Positions 1 to 7,554 of a stretch of 14,129 nucleotides of DNA are shown here, piece after piece. Positions within the stretch are counted from its first letter, which is position 1, and the number at the start of each line of letters is the position of its first letter. Position numbers and translations under genes: made by a program. This DNA is from Dehalococcoidales bacterium (GTDB lineage Bacteria > Chloroflexota > Dehalococcoidia > Dehalococcoidales > UBA5627): the NCBI GenBank assembly GCA_012520835.1, contig JAAYNN010000066.1:1-14129 (forward strand), in the 5' to 3' direction. The notes under the pieces are model-generated. The model did not search any database, had not been told where the DNA came from, and saw only the letters and a list, made by a program, of their open reading frames with translations.

Positions 1-1
1 G

Positions 2-703
2 CCGGGAATCGACCAGTACGGCATCCTTGCCATGATAGTCGGCTCGATTGCGGTTACCGTGGTTTCGATGATAATGGCAGTGCCGCTGGGAATCGCCTGC
101 GCCATACTGCTGGCTGAGGTTGCCCCCCTGAAGGTACGCAACATTCTGCGCCCTGCCGTGGAACTGCTGGTAGGCATTCCATCCGTAGTTTACGGACTTG
201 TAGGATTGGTACTGCTGGTACCGATTATCGAAAATATCGGCGGCAGCGGATTCAGCATACTGACCGCCTCCATCGTACTCATGGTAATGGTATTACCGAC
301 GATTATCAGCATCAGTGAAGACAGCATCAGGGCCGTCCCGGCATCCTACCGGGAAGGAGCTTTGGCTTTAGGAGCCACTAAATGGCAGACCATTAAGGGA
401 GTGGTTCTGCCGGCAGCAAAATCCGGCATCGGAGCCGCTATCGTGCTGGGAATGGGACGCGCCATCGGCGAAACCATGGCTATGATAATGGTTATCGGCA
501 ACTCCATCGCCTTCCCGCATTCGCTTTTAGATGCCGCTCGCACGCTGACCGGCAATATCGCACTGGAAATTAACTATGCCACCGGCATTCACGAAAGCGC
601 TCTCTTTGCTACCGGTGTCGTACTCTTTATTTTCATACTGCTTCTGAACAGTGCAGCCACTATTTTCTTAAAGAGAGGTTCAAATGCGCAACATCTCCGC
701 TAA
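2..703 (+). CDS. pstC: Phosphate ABC transporter permease PstC (5' truncated by the window edge)
   Basis: One of the two membrane permease subunits of the high-affinity phosphate importer PstSCAB. The frame is open from the first bases, reading PGIDQYGILA before the first ATG at 32, and those residues continue the family alignment, so the true start lies upstream and the ATG at 32 is internal. Visible are several hydrophobic segments and the cytoplasmic coupling (EAA) motif EGALALGATKWQTIKGVVLP, followed by the conserved GRAIGETMA. Typical PstC proteins are about 280-330 residues, so roughly 233 C-terminal residues are present. Its 3' end overlaps pstA by 20 bases, indicating translational coupling. 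PstS, the periplasmic binding protein, is not in the window and is expected upstream. Confidence 0.95.
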   Translation, partial: PGIDQYGILAMIVGSIAVTVVSMIMAVPLGIACAILLAEVAPLKVRNILRPAVELLVGIPSVVYGLVGLVLLVPIIENIGGSGFSILTASIVLMVMVLPTIISISEDSIRAVPASYREGALALGATKWQTIKGVVLPAAKSGIGAAIVLGMGRAIGETMAMIMVIGNSIAFPHSLLDAARTLTGNIALEINYATGIHESALFATGVVLFIFILLLNSAATIFLKRGSNAQHLR

Positions 704-1535
704 ACAGACACAGAAAATAGCTATGGCCGGCATCTGGGGTGGGGGCGTTATTACGCTGCTGTTGCTGATTGTGATTATCGGGTATGTACTGATACAGGGG
801 TTGCCCGGTATAAACTGGGAATTTTTAAGCACCAATCCCAAAGGGGGGCTTTCAGGCGAAGGGGGAATCCTATCAACCGTTGTCAGCACGCTTTACTTAA
901 TCGGCATCACGCTGGTTATACTGGTTCCTTTAGGTATCGGTTCAGCCGTTTACCTGTCGGAGTATGCACCCAATAACCGCCTGACCAGGATCATCCGCTA
1001 CGGGATTGAAACACTGGCTGGCATCCCTTCTATTATTTTCGGTTTATTCGGGTATGCGCTGTTTGTTACAGCACTCAGTTTCAAGTTTTCGATACTATCC
1101 GGAGCTTTGACACTGGTTTGCCTGCTGCTGCCGACGATGATAACCACCACCGAGGAAGCCTTGAAAGCGGTTTCGTACTCGTATCGCGAAGCCGCCCTGG
1201 CGCTGGGAACCACCAGGTGGCAGATGATATCCAGAATAGTGCTGCCTTCAGCCCTTCCGGGCATAGTCACCGCAGTAATTCTGTGTATCGGAAGAGCCAT
1301 CGGCGAAACCGCCTGCCTCTATGTTACCATGGGAGGCAGCGCCGCCATGCCATCCTCGCTTTTAGAAGGCGGGAGAACGCTATCCCTGCACGTTTATTAT
1401 CTGGCGATGGAAACCAACGCCATGGGCAAAGCAATGGCAACAGCCGCAATACTGATTATCATAATAATACTCATCAACGGATTGACAAACTGGCTGGCCG
1501 GACGCTTTCAAAGAAAAATGAAAGGAATTTCATAA
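684..1535 (+). CDS. pstA: Phosphate ABC transporter permease PstA
   Basis: Second permease subunit of the Pst phosphate importer, pairing with PstC in the membrane to form the translocation path and docking on PstB. The 283-residue length is normal. A short cytoplasmic N-terminus leads into a strong membrane segment (about residues 14-38), with about six membrane segments in all. The EAA loop reads EAALALGTTRWQMISRIVLP and is followed by GRAIGETA, parallel to the loop in PstC. The start at 684 lies within the last codons of pstC and is preceded by an AGAGAGG ribosome binding site at about 672-678. The stop is one base before the pstB ATG. Confidence 0.96.
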   Translation: MRNISAKQTQKIAMAGIWGGGVITLLLLIVIIGYVLIQGLPGINWEFLSTNPKGGLSGEGGILSTVVSTLYLIGITLVILVPLGIGSAVYLSEYAPNNRLTRIIRYGIETLAGIPSIIFGLFGYALFVTALSFKFSILSGALTLVCLLLPTMITTTEEALKAVSYSYREAALALGTTRWQMISRIVLPSALPGIVTAVILCIGRAIGETACLYVTMGGSAAMPSSLLEGGRTLSLHVYYLAMETNAMGKAMATAAILIIIIILINGLTNWLAGRFQRKMKGIS

Positions 1536-1536
1536 A

Positions 1537-2340
1537 ATGACCGTATACAATTTTAACGGGCAAGCCTGCAGCGAAGGGAAGATAAAAGCAGAAAATCTCA
1601 ACTTCTACTACGGCAATTTCCAGGCTTTAAGAAACATCAACCTGGATATCCCCGGCTGCGCCATTACGGCTATCATCGGCCCTTCCGGCTGCGGTAAATC
1701 ATCCTTTTTAAGGCTTTTGAACCGCATGAACGACCTGATATATGGCAGCCGCATCGAGGGAACAATTGAGCTGGACGGCAAGAATATCTTCGATAAAGAC
1801 GTGGACGTCGTCGACCTGCGTAAAAATGTCGGCATGGTGTTCCAGAAGCCCAACCCCTTCCCGATTTCCATCTTCGATAACATCGCTTTCGGACCCAGAC
1901 AGCACGGCAAAAAGAACAAAATAGAACTCGAGGAGATTGTCGAAAACAGCTTGAGAAAGGCAGCTTTATGGGACGAGGTAAAGGATAAAATCGAGCAATC
2001 GGCACTGGCGCTTTCGGGCGGACAGCAGCAGAGACTATGCATTGCCCGCGTCCTGTCTGTAGAGCCTGAGGTAATACTGATGGATGAGCCCTGCAGCGCG
2101 CTTGACCCGATGGCAACCCTGAAAATTGAAGACCTGATGCGCAGCCTGGCTAAAAATTACACCATCATCATTGTAACCCACAATATGCAACAGGCCGCCC
2201 GCGTTTCCGATAACACCGCCTTTTTCATGATGGAAGAGGACCGCTCCGGCTCGCTGGTAGAGTACGGCTCCACATCCAAAATATTTACCAATCCCAAGGA
2301 CAAGCGCACGGAAGACTACATTACCGGACGTTTCGGTTAA
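1537..2340 (+). CDS. pstB: Phosphate ABC transporter ATP-binding protein PstB
   Basis: Cytoplasmic ATPase that drives phosphate import through PstC/PstA. At 267 residues it has the usual length. Walker A (GPSGCGKS) is at residues 48-55, the ABC signature LSGGQQQR at 159-166 and Walker B (VILMDEP) at 179-185. An H-loop histidine is in IIVTHNMQQA. The Q-loop segment MVFQKPNPFPISIFDN is the form typical of PstB rather than other ABC ATPases. The ATG starts two bases after the pstA stop, with GAAAGGA upstream as ribosome binding site. The start is well fixed by this spacing. Confidence 0.98.
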   Translation: MTVYNFNGQACSEGKIKAENLNFYYGNFQALRNINLDIPGCAITAIIGPSGCGKSSFLRLLNRMNDLIYGSRIEGTIELDGKNIFDKDVDVVDLRKNVGMVFQKPNPFPISIFDNIAFGPRQHGKKNKIELEEIVENSLRKAALWDEVKDKIEQSALALSGGQQQRLCIARVLSVEPEVILMDEPCSALDPMATLKIEDLMRSLAKNYTIIIVTHNMQQAARVSDNTAFFMMEEDRSGSLVEYGSTSKIFTNPKDKRTEDYITGRFG

Positions 2341-2360
2341 AGATAAAAGAGGTTAATAAA

Positions 2361-3032
2361 ATGGAAATCAGAACTGATTTTAACAAGAGGCTGCGTGAAA
2401 TACAGGACGACATCCTCATCATGGGAAGCATGGTCGAAAAAGCCATCACAACTTCAATCAAGGTATTGAAAGAACAGGATATGACTTTGGCGCAGCAGTT
2501 GATAGATGATGACAAGTACATCAACCGCAAGAGGTTTGAAATAGAGGAAAAATGCATCAGGTTGATTGCCACCCAGCAGCCGCTGGCAGGCGACCTGCGT
2601 ATCATAATCAGCGTACTTAATATGCTAACTGACCTGGAACGCATCGGCGATTATGCCGCCGGTATTGCCAAAATAGCACTCTTGATAGGATGCGAAGAGC
2701 ACTTAAAACCGCTGATAGATCTTCCGCGCATGGCGGAGAAGACTGTTTCCATGCTACAAAGAAGCCTCGATGCCTTCACCAAGCGCGACGCCGCAGTCGC
2801 CAGGCAAGTGATAGGAGAGGACGATGAGGTGGATAAACTCTACGACCAGGTCTTCCGTGAACTTATAAGTTTTATGATAGAAGATCCCAAGACCATCACG
2901 CGCGCCACTCACCTGATCTGGGTAGCGCATAATCTTGAGCGCAGTGCGGACAGGGTAACCAATATCTGCGAGCGCATCATTTATATCGCAACAGGCAAAA
3001 TGGAGGCTTACAATTACAAAAATAAAAATTAG
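2361..3032 (+). CDS. phoU: Phosphate transport system regulator PhoU
   Basis: Cytoplasmic all-helical regulator that links the Pst transporter to the PhoR kinase and restrains Pho signalling when phosphate is plentiful. The 223 residues form the expected tandem three-helix bundles. Each repeat carries the conserved metal-binding (E/D)xxxRxxD-type helix: DLERIGDYA in the first half and NLERSADRVTNI in the second. An AGAGG ribosome binding site (2348-2352) lies eight bases before the ATG, and the gene follows pstB by 20 bases, so it is almost certainly in the same transcript. No clear terminator hairpin follows the stop. The next gene, phoB, is 261 bases away and appears to have its own promoter. 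Confidence 0.96.
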   Translation: MEIRTDFNKRLREIQDDILIMGSMVEKAITTSIKVLKEQDMTLAQQLIDDDKYINRKRFEIEEKCIRLIATQQPLAGDLRIIISVLNMLTDLERIGDYAAGIAKIALLIGCEEHLKPLIDLPRMAEKTVSMLQRSLDAFTKRDAAVARQVIGEDDEVDKLYDQVFRELISFMIEDPKTITRATHLIWVAHNLERSADRVTNICERIIYIATGKMEAYNYKNKN

Positions 3033-3095
3033 CCTGGCAAAATATCAAGGTTGCTAAGGGTCCCGGCACAGTGTAACGCGGTATGAGTAATTAAA

Positions 3096-3145
3096 AGCCG
3101 TTCGTGTCTTTCGCCAGGCTCAGGATGCGCGGATATTATCAGAGC
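3096..3145. repeat. Degenerate dispersed REP-like repeat, copy 1
   Basis: This 50-bp segment matches 13600-13649 without gaps at 44 of 50 positions. The core CAGGATGCGCGGATA is identical in both. The text (CTTTCGCCAGGCTCAGGATG and neighbours) resembles the widespread intergenic repeat family with the pattern CCTTCGACAGGCTCAGGA seen in many bacteria; that family link is from memory. It sits in the 261-bp gap between phoU and phoB. A little downstream, 3185-3201 forms a short inverted repeat (TTCCGAC-AG-GTCGGGA) that may belong to the same repeat cluster. Confidence 0.75.
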
Positions 3146-3219
3146 ATTATCGAAGGATGTTGAGTGCCATAGCTCGGACCGAAATTCCGACAGGTCGGGA
3201 TCGAATCCACAGCGGCGTC

Positions 3220-3278
3220 AATTACTGATGCCAGTCATCCCTTTTAATTACTGGTAAAAGCATCTATACTAATTACTG
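3220..3278 (+). repeat. Three direct copies of AATTACTG upstream of phoB
   Basis: AATTACTG occurs at 3220-3227, 3246-3253 and 3271-3278, on one strand and spaced 26 and 25 bp apart. An inverted copy of the related TAATTACT lies at 3086-3093. The array spans the probable phoB promoter: the middle copy is beside the weak -35 position and the last copy directly follows the -10. It could be a binding array for a regulator, possibly PhoB itself, but it does not match the 11-bp periodic Pho box and may be a decayed tandem repeat. Confidence 0.4.
3242..3270 (+). promoter_or_regulatory. Probable phoB promoter
   Basis: A good -10 element, TATACT (3265-3270), lies 17 bp downstream of a poor -35-like TTTTAA (3242-3247). 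Transcription would begin about 17-20 bases before the phoB ATG at 3294. A strong -10 with a weak -35 is what an activator-dependent promoter looks like, but no experimental support can be drawn from sequence alone. Confidence 0.4.
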
Positions 3279-3293
3279 ATACAGGGTAAAATT

Positions 3294-3989
3294 ATGGCTG
3301 ATAAGATTCTGGTTGTCGAAGATGATTTAAACCTGCTTGCCACTCTCAGGTACAACCTGAAAAAGGAAGGGTATGATGTTGTTACCGCTGCCGACGGCGC
3401 AGAGGCATTGGAAGCAGCGCGCCGCGAAAAGCCCGCCCTTTTAATACTGGATGTGATGCTGCCGAAATTGAGCGGTCTGGAAGTCTGCCGCATCTTGCGC
3501 AGTGAAATGCCGGTCCCGATTTTAATGTTAACCGCTAAAGCGGACGAAACCGATAAAATAATCGGGCTGGGCATCGGAGCGGATGACTACATGACCAAGC
3601 CTTTCAGTGTCAGGGAACTTTTGGCACGCGTAGCCGCCATGCTGCGCCGTGTTAAGATGGTGCAGCAGCCTGCAGACGAGAAAGACAGCGTTTTAAAGTA
3701 TCAGGACATAGAAATCGACCCGGCTTCACACACAGTAAAAATAAAAGGAAAAGCAACTGATATGAACCCCAAGGAATTCGACCTGCTGACGTTCTTTATA
3801 AAAAACAAAGGACTGGTGCTTTCACGCGAGCAGATCCTGCAAAAGGTGTGGGGATACGAATATGCCGGCGATACCTGCACCGTAGATGTGCACGTGCGCT
3901 GGCTGCGTGAGAAAATCGAAGCAGAACCGCAAAGCCCCAAATTACTCTTAACCGTACACGGCATCGGTTACAAAATGGAAGGTAAGTAG
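3294..3989 (+). CDS. phoB: Phosphate regulon response regulator PhoB (OmpR/PhoB family)
   Basis: DNA-binding response regulator, phosphorylated by PhoR and expected to activate phosphate-starvation genes. The 231 residues comprise an N-terminal receiver domain (about 1-120) and a C-terminal winged-helix effector (about 130-231). The receiver has the acidic pair D10/D11, phospho-acceptor D53 in LLILDVMLPK, T80 and K102 in the DDYMTKPF segment. The effector contains NPKEFDLLTF and ends in VHGIGYKM, typical of this family. AGGG (3283-3286) serves as ribosome binding site seven bases before the ATG. The stop codon shares one base with the phoR GTG start. PhoB is favoured over other OmpR-family names because of the adjacent Pst/PhoU genes and the PAS-containing PhoR-type kinase. 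Confidence 0.9.
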   Translation: MADKILVVEDDLNLLATLRYNLKKEGYDVVTAADGAEALEAARREKPALLILDVMLPKLSGLEVCRILRSEMPVPILMLTAKADETDKIIGLGIGADDYMTKPFSVRELLARVAAMLRRVKMVQQPADEKDSVLKYQDIEIDPASHTVKIKGKATDMNPKEFDLLTFFIKNKGLVLSREQILQKVWGYEYAGDTCTVDVHVRWLREKIEAEPQSPKLLLTVHGIGYKMEGK

Positions 3990-5743
3990 TGTTTCACAGC
4001 ATCAAATGGCGCATTATATTCTGGTTCGTTTTACTGATTGCAGTGAGCATGACCGTCTTCGGCTTATTGCTCACAAGCTCCGTGCAAAACACCCAGCTTG
4101 CCAGCCTGGCCAAGCAGCTCGAAAACGAGGCGCGTATCGTTTCTGAAATCTGCCTGCCCTATTTCAAAGGCACGGATGATACCACTTCGCTGGATGGACT
4201 GGTAAAAACCCTCGGCATGGATATCGAGGAACGTATTACCGTTATCGCCGTAGACGGCACTGTTCTCGGCGATTCAAATGAAAACCCGGCTGTCATGGAA
4301 AATCACTCCAACCGGTTGGAAGTCAGAGAAGCTATGGCTTCGGGATACGGCGAAAGCGTGCGCTATAGTACTACTCTCAACAAGAAAATGATGTATGTTG
4401 CAGTACTTATTACCGACGGGCAGGATGTCTATGGCATAACCCGCACGGCGCTGCCGGTTACCCAGGTAGATAAACTGGTAAGCAGCATCAGGAATAACGT
4501 TATTCTGGCTACAGCCATAACTGCCGCACTGATCATCATCGCCATACTGGTGATTACACCGGTTACCACTCGACCGCTGACTGAAATTACAAAAGCGTCA
4601 CGCCGCATTGCCAACGGGGATTTCAATTATAGAATCACTGCCGGCGGGGATGACGAATCCGGGCAGTTGGCCAGGGCATTCAACGAAATGAGCCTTAAAA
4701 TCAAGAATATGATTGATGAAATAAACGCAGACAGGGCACAACTTTCTACTATACTGGAAAACATGACCGACGGTATTATCATGACTGACCCTGAAGGCGA
4801 TATCACCATGATTAACACCTCAGGCATCAGGATATTGAATGCCTCAGGTAGAGAAATTTTTGGTAAATCGGTGATAGAAGCCTTCCGCGACCACCAGTTG
4901 AACGAGATATTAAAGCAGTGTTTGCGTACGGGTAAGCAGCAAACAACGCAATTCGAATCGGGAGCCTTGAAGAAATTTATACAGGCGGTGGCTGTACCTA
5001 TCCGTGACGACCAGCTGAGCGGCGCGCTTATCCTGCTGCAGGATCTTACTGAACTTAGAAGCCTGCAAACCACCAGGAGGGAACTTATCGGTAATATTTC
5101 ACATGAATTCAGGACGCCGCTGGCCGGAATCAAGGCTATGACACAGACACTTCAGGACGGAGCCATCGACGAACGCGATACTGCAAATGATTTTCTGGGG
5201 CGCATTGAAACAGAAGTTGACCGGCTGACGCAGATGGTTTCGGAGCTGACGGAACTTTCGCGCATCGAAAGCGGCAGGGCTGAACTGAAATGCGAGATTG
5301 TCGATATAAACAAACTTATTATGGATGTGCTGGAACAGATCAGGCCCCTGGCAGACCGGCAGAATCTGGCGCTCAAATCCGAATTCAAGGAAGAGCAGCT
5401 GCTGGTTAAAGCCGATAAAGAGCGCATCCGCCAGGTGATTATCAATCTGGTACACAATGCTATTAAATTCAGCCGCCCGGGAGAGACCATTACAGCGCTG
5501 ACCAAAGAAAAGGCAGGCATGGCTGCCATAACCATAGCGGATCAAGGCATCGGCATCCCCAAGGACGACCTGTCACATATTTTTGTACGATCCTACAAAG
5601 CCGATAAATCGCGCAGCGGACAGGGCTCCGGCATGGGGCTGGCGATTGCCAAGCACCTAGTACAGGCTCACGGCGGCAATATTTCTGCCGCCAGCGAAGA
5701 AGGCAAAGGCACTGCCATTACATTCACACTGCCGCTGGCATAA
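3989..5743 (+). CDS. phoR: Phosphate regulon sensor histidine kinase PhoR
   Basis: Membrane sensor kinase partnering PhoB. The GTG start overlaps the phoB TAG by one base and has GGAAGG at 3977-3982, so the two are translationally coupled. Architecture over 584 residues: membrane helix about 8-30, extracytoplasmic sensor region about 31-168, second helix about 170-192, HAMP about 193-245, PAS about 254-360, dimerisation/phosphoacceptor domain with H372 (NISHEFRTPLAGI), and an ATPase domain with N490 in LVHNAIKFS, D518 in ADQGIGIP and the G2 box GQGSGMGLAIAKHL. All catalytic residues are intact. The long extracytoplasmic domain plus PAS resembles PhoR of Gram-positive bacteria more than the short enterobacterial form. 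In the Pho context its signal probably comes through PhoU and Pst, but direct sensing is possible. Confidence 0.9.
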   Translation: MFHSIKWRIIFWFVLLIAVSMTVFGLLLTSSVQNTQLASLAKQLENEARIVSEICLPYFKGTDDTTSLDGLVKTLGMDIEERITVIAVDGTVLGDSNENPAVMENHSNRLEVREAMASGYGESVRYSTTLNKKMMYVAVLITDGQDVYGITRTALPVTQVDKLVSSIRNNVILATAITAALIIIAILVITPVTTRPLTEITKASRRIANGDFNYRITAGGDDESGQLARAFNEMSLKIKNMIDEINADRAQLSTILENMTDGIIMTDPEGDITMINTSGIRILNASGREIFGKSVIEAFRDHQLNEILKQCLRTGKQQTTQFESGALKKFIQAVAVPIRDDQLSGALILLQDLTELRSLQTTRRELIGNISHEFRTPLAGIKAMTQTLQDGAIDERDTANDFLGRIETEVDRLTQMVSELTELSRIESGRAELKCEIVDINKLIMDVLEQIRPLADRQNLALKSEFKEEQLLVKADKERIRQVIINLVHNAIKFSRPGETITALTKEKAGMAAITIADQGIGIPKDDLSHIFVRSYKADKSRSGQGSGMGLAIAKHLVQAHGGNISAASEEGKGTAITFTLPLA

Positions 5744-5863
5744 CCCCCCTCTTTTATCGCGAATGCGCCGGTGGTGGTTATCCCATGCTGGATTATGAGA
5801 TAAAAGATGTGAATAACCGCAGAAGCAGCCCATTATTATATCGGTCTTATCGTATCGATAATG

Positions 5864-5899
5864 ATGTCAATTAATTGTTATTTAACTTGAAAATACTAT
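5864..5899 (+). promoter_or_regulatory. Candidate Pho box with following -10 element
   Basis: ATGTCAA (5864-5870), spacer TTAA, TTGTTAT (5875-5881), spacer TTAA, then CTTGAAA (5886-5892) form heptamers at exact 11-bp periodicity with identical AT-rich 4-bp spacers. The first two each match five of seven positions of the enterobacterial CTGTCAT half-site, and the third is weak. A -10-like TACTAT is at 5894-5899, 12 bp past the second heptamer, close to the spacing in known PhoB-activated promoters. It lies between phoR and a phosphatase gene. The consensus is from E. coli; the binding preference of this PhoB is unknown. Confidence 0.4.
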
Positions 5900-5945
5900 T
5901 CTTCAGACACCATAATGGAATAGAACAATATCTTTTTATAAATTC

Positions 5946-5974
5946 TTGACACAATCAACGATTGCCTTTACTAT
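5946..5974 (+). promoter_or_regulatory. Probable sigma-70 promoter of the phosphatase gene
   Basis: A perfect -35 TTGACA (5946-5951) is followed after 17 bp by TACTAT (5969-5974), a 4/6 match to the -10 consensus. TATTAT at 5972-5977 is an alternative with a longer spacer. Transcription would begin near 5981, leaving about 40 bases before the ATG at 6022. The in-frame TTG at 5962 falls inside the spacer of this promoter, which argues against it as a translation start. Confidence 0.6.
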
Positions 5975-6021
5975 TATCTGTACGGACTTATACAAAATTT
6001 AATCGGCAAACAGGCAAAACG

Positions 6022-7428
6022 ATGAACTATATCAAGAGGCATGCCCCTGAAATTTTAGCTCTGCTCGGGGCTTTTTTTATTACTTCTTTCTTAATCTGGG
6101 CATTGAGCCAGCATGCCACTATCGGTCTTTTACGTGTCAACGGTTTCTATAAACTGGTTTTTCTGGCATTCGGCGTGCTCGGGCTGATACTCCTGGCAGC
6201 AGGTCTGTGTTATTTATGGATTAAAACGAAGAAAAATATCAGGGGTAATTGCTGGCTATCGGCGTTGATTATCATACTGTCCATACCGGCTATCATCGTT
6301 CCGCCGCTGGCATTTTCGTTTGTGGGCGGAATATTTTCTGCGGCCTTTGTAGATACCCCTCCCCAGCTCATGATGACCGGCATTACCGGAAAATATGGCA
6401 TACCCGATATAGCGGTCTATTTTACCACCGGCGAAGCCGTTTCAGGCTATACACTGACATGGGGGGATGATAGCGGAAACACCACCCTGACCGAAAACAA
6501 GAAAACCAACCAGCACATGTTTATCCTGAATGACCTGAAACCGGATACCCGATACCATTACCGGATAGACAACGGACAGATTGCCTATTTTTCCACGCCC
6601 TCAACCAGCGGGCAATTGCACATTGCAGTCGCTTCGGATGTCCATTACGGCTCGGAGAATGCAAAAAACGACATGACAGCCAAAATGCTGTCAGAAATAG
6701 CCGACCCCGCTAACGGCTTCGATATGTTCTTCTTTATCGGCGACCTGGTCGAATACGGATTCATCGATAATCAGTGGGAGGAAGCCTTTAACTCTTTCAA
6801 TATGGCAACTTCTGTAATTCCCACCCGTTACGCCGCCGGCAATCACGATACCCTCTTTTCCGGCTTGAATAATTATCTGAATTACTGCGTTCCCGAAGGA
6901 TTGGATGAGGATGCAGAGGCGCGCCTGTGGTATAGAATCGATATCGGCAGTACCCATATTCTGGTCATGGATGTAGAATGGAGCGCCGAGACTTATACAA
7001 AGGCACAGGCGGAGTGGCTCGAACAGCAATTACAGAGTATTCCCGAAGACGACTGGACAATCGTTTTAAGCCACGGTTTTTATTATGCCAGCGGGCAGTA
7101 TTCCAACGGATGGAATTGGTATGACAACGAAGAAACCATCGATAAAATTACGCCCCTTTTTAACGCATATAAGGTTGACCTGGTCTGTTCGGGACACCTG
7201 CATAACCTTGGGCTGCTGGAAGCAAACGGCGTGAAATATGCCGTCTGCGGCGCTTTCGGCGGTCTGCCCGAACCAGAACCGGTTTATATTTCACCGTTCA
7301 GCCTCTGGGAAACTGCCAATCAATACGCCTTTACCGATATTGTTATTGATGGCGATGCATGCACGCTGACATTCAGGGATTATAACTTTAACGCTCTCTA
7401 TACCCTGACCTTCGATCAAAACCGCTAG
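6022..7428 (+). CDS. Membrane-anchored metallophosphoesterase (purple acid phosphatase-like)
   Basis: Predicted calcineurin-like phosphoesterase of 468 residues. Three hydrophobic helices lie at about 9-30, 42-66 and 76-108. The loop between helices 2 and 3 is basic (WIKTKKNIRGN) and so is the N-terminus, so the positive-inside rule puts the C-terminal domain outside. A fibronectin-III-like domain (about 113-195, ending KPDTRYHYRI) resembles the N-terminal domain of purple acid phosphatases. Dimetal motifs follow: DVH (D206, H208), GDLVEYG (D241), GNHD (N274, H275, D276), SHG (H351) and GHLH (H392, H394). All expected ligands are present. ATG 6022 is chosen because the longer frame starts at a TTG within the promoter, though no strong ribosome binding site precedes 6022. 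Its position after phoR suggests phosphate scavenging from organic esters; the substrate is unknown, and a phosphodiesterase is possible. Confidence 0.85.
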   Translation: MNYIKRHAPEILALLGAFFITSFLIWALSQHATIGLLRVNGFYKLVFLAFGVLGLILLAAGLCYLWIKTKKNIRGNCWLSALIIILSIPAIIVPPLAFSFVGGIFSAAFVDTPPQLMMTGITGKYGIPDIAVYFTTGEAVSGYTLTWGDDSGNTTLTENKKTNQHMFILNDLKPDTRYHYRIDNGQIAYFSTPSTSGQLHIAVASDVHYGSENAKNDMTAKMLSEIADPANGFDMFFFIGDLVEYGFIDNQWEEAFNSFNMATSVIPTRYAAGNHDTLFSGLNNYLNYCVPEGLDEDAEARLWYRIDIGSTHILVMDVEWSAETYTKAQAEWLEQQLQSIPEDDWTIVLSHGFYYASGQYSNGWNWYDNEETIDKITPLFNAYKVDLVCSGHLHNLGLLEANGVKYAVCGAFGGLPEPEPVYISPFSLWETANQYAFTDIVIDGDACTLTFRDYNFNALYTLTFDQNR

Positions 7429-7489
7429 ACTTCTTCGCATGTAGCCTGATTCCTGCCTGTAATGATAATTCTGCCTGTTGAACTTCGTT

Positions 7490-7518
7490 TTGTCTCTGTC
7501 GCCGATTCAATATATAAT
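7490..7518 (+). promoter_or_regulatory. Probable sigma-70 promoter of the cupin gene
   Basis: TTGTCT (7490-7495) lies 17 bp upstream of a perfect -10 TATAAT (7513-7518). Transcription would begin near 7525, about 30 bases before the cupin ATG, with a strong AAAAGGAGA ribosome binding site between. Confidence 0.6.
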
Positions 7519-7554
7519 CTTTCCGTAAATATCTATTCGTAAAAGGAGAACCAG

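Noticed and set aside
1118..1540. A 140-codon plus-strand frame inside pstA
   Set aside because: It lies in another frame of a well-supported gene, resembles no family and has low-complexity composition typical of a shadow frame.
3185..3220. tRNA T-arm-like text (GGTCGGGATCGAATCC)
   Set aside because: No acceptor stem, D-arm or anticodon arm can be built around it, and a related string occurs at 13337-13352, so it is more likely part of a dispersed repeat.
3033..3293. CRISPR-like or phage att structure in the phoU-phoB gap
   Set aside because: The AATTACTG copies are too short and the intervening sequences do not form a spacer array. No integrase or tRNA target is present.
4627..5133. A 168-codon minus-strand frame inside phoR
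   Set aside because: It is the antisense shadow of phoR coding sequence, without family resemblance or translation signals.
5750..5818. Interleaved inverted repeats after phoR (TCTTTTATC 5750-5758 with GATAAAAGA 5799-5807; GGTTAT 5776-5781 with ATAACC 5813-5818), a possible pseudoknot or terminator
   Set aside because: Arms are short or AT-rich, the loops are long and there is no T-run. Such pairings are expected by chance in this composition.
5847..5861. Short palindrome TTATCG-TAT-CGATAA upstream of the phosphatase
   Set aside because: Only 6-bp arms, far from either candidate promoter, and no second copy seen.
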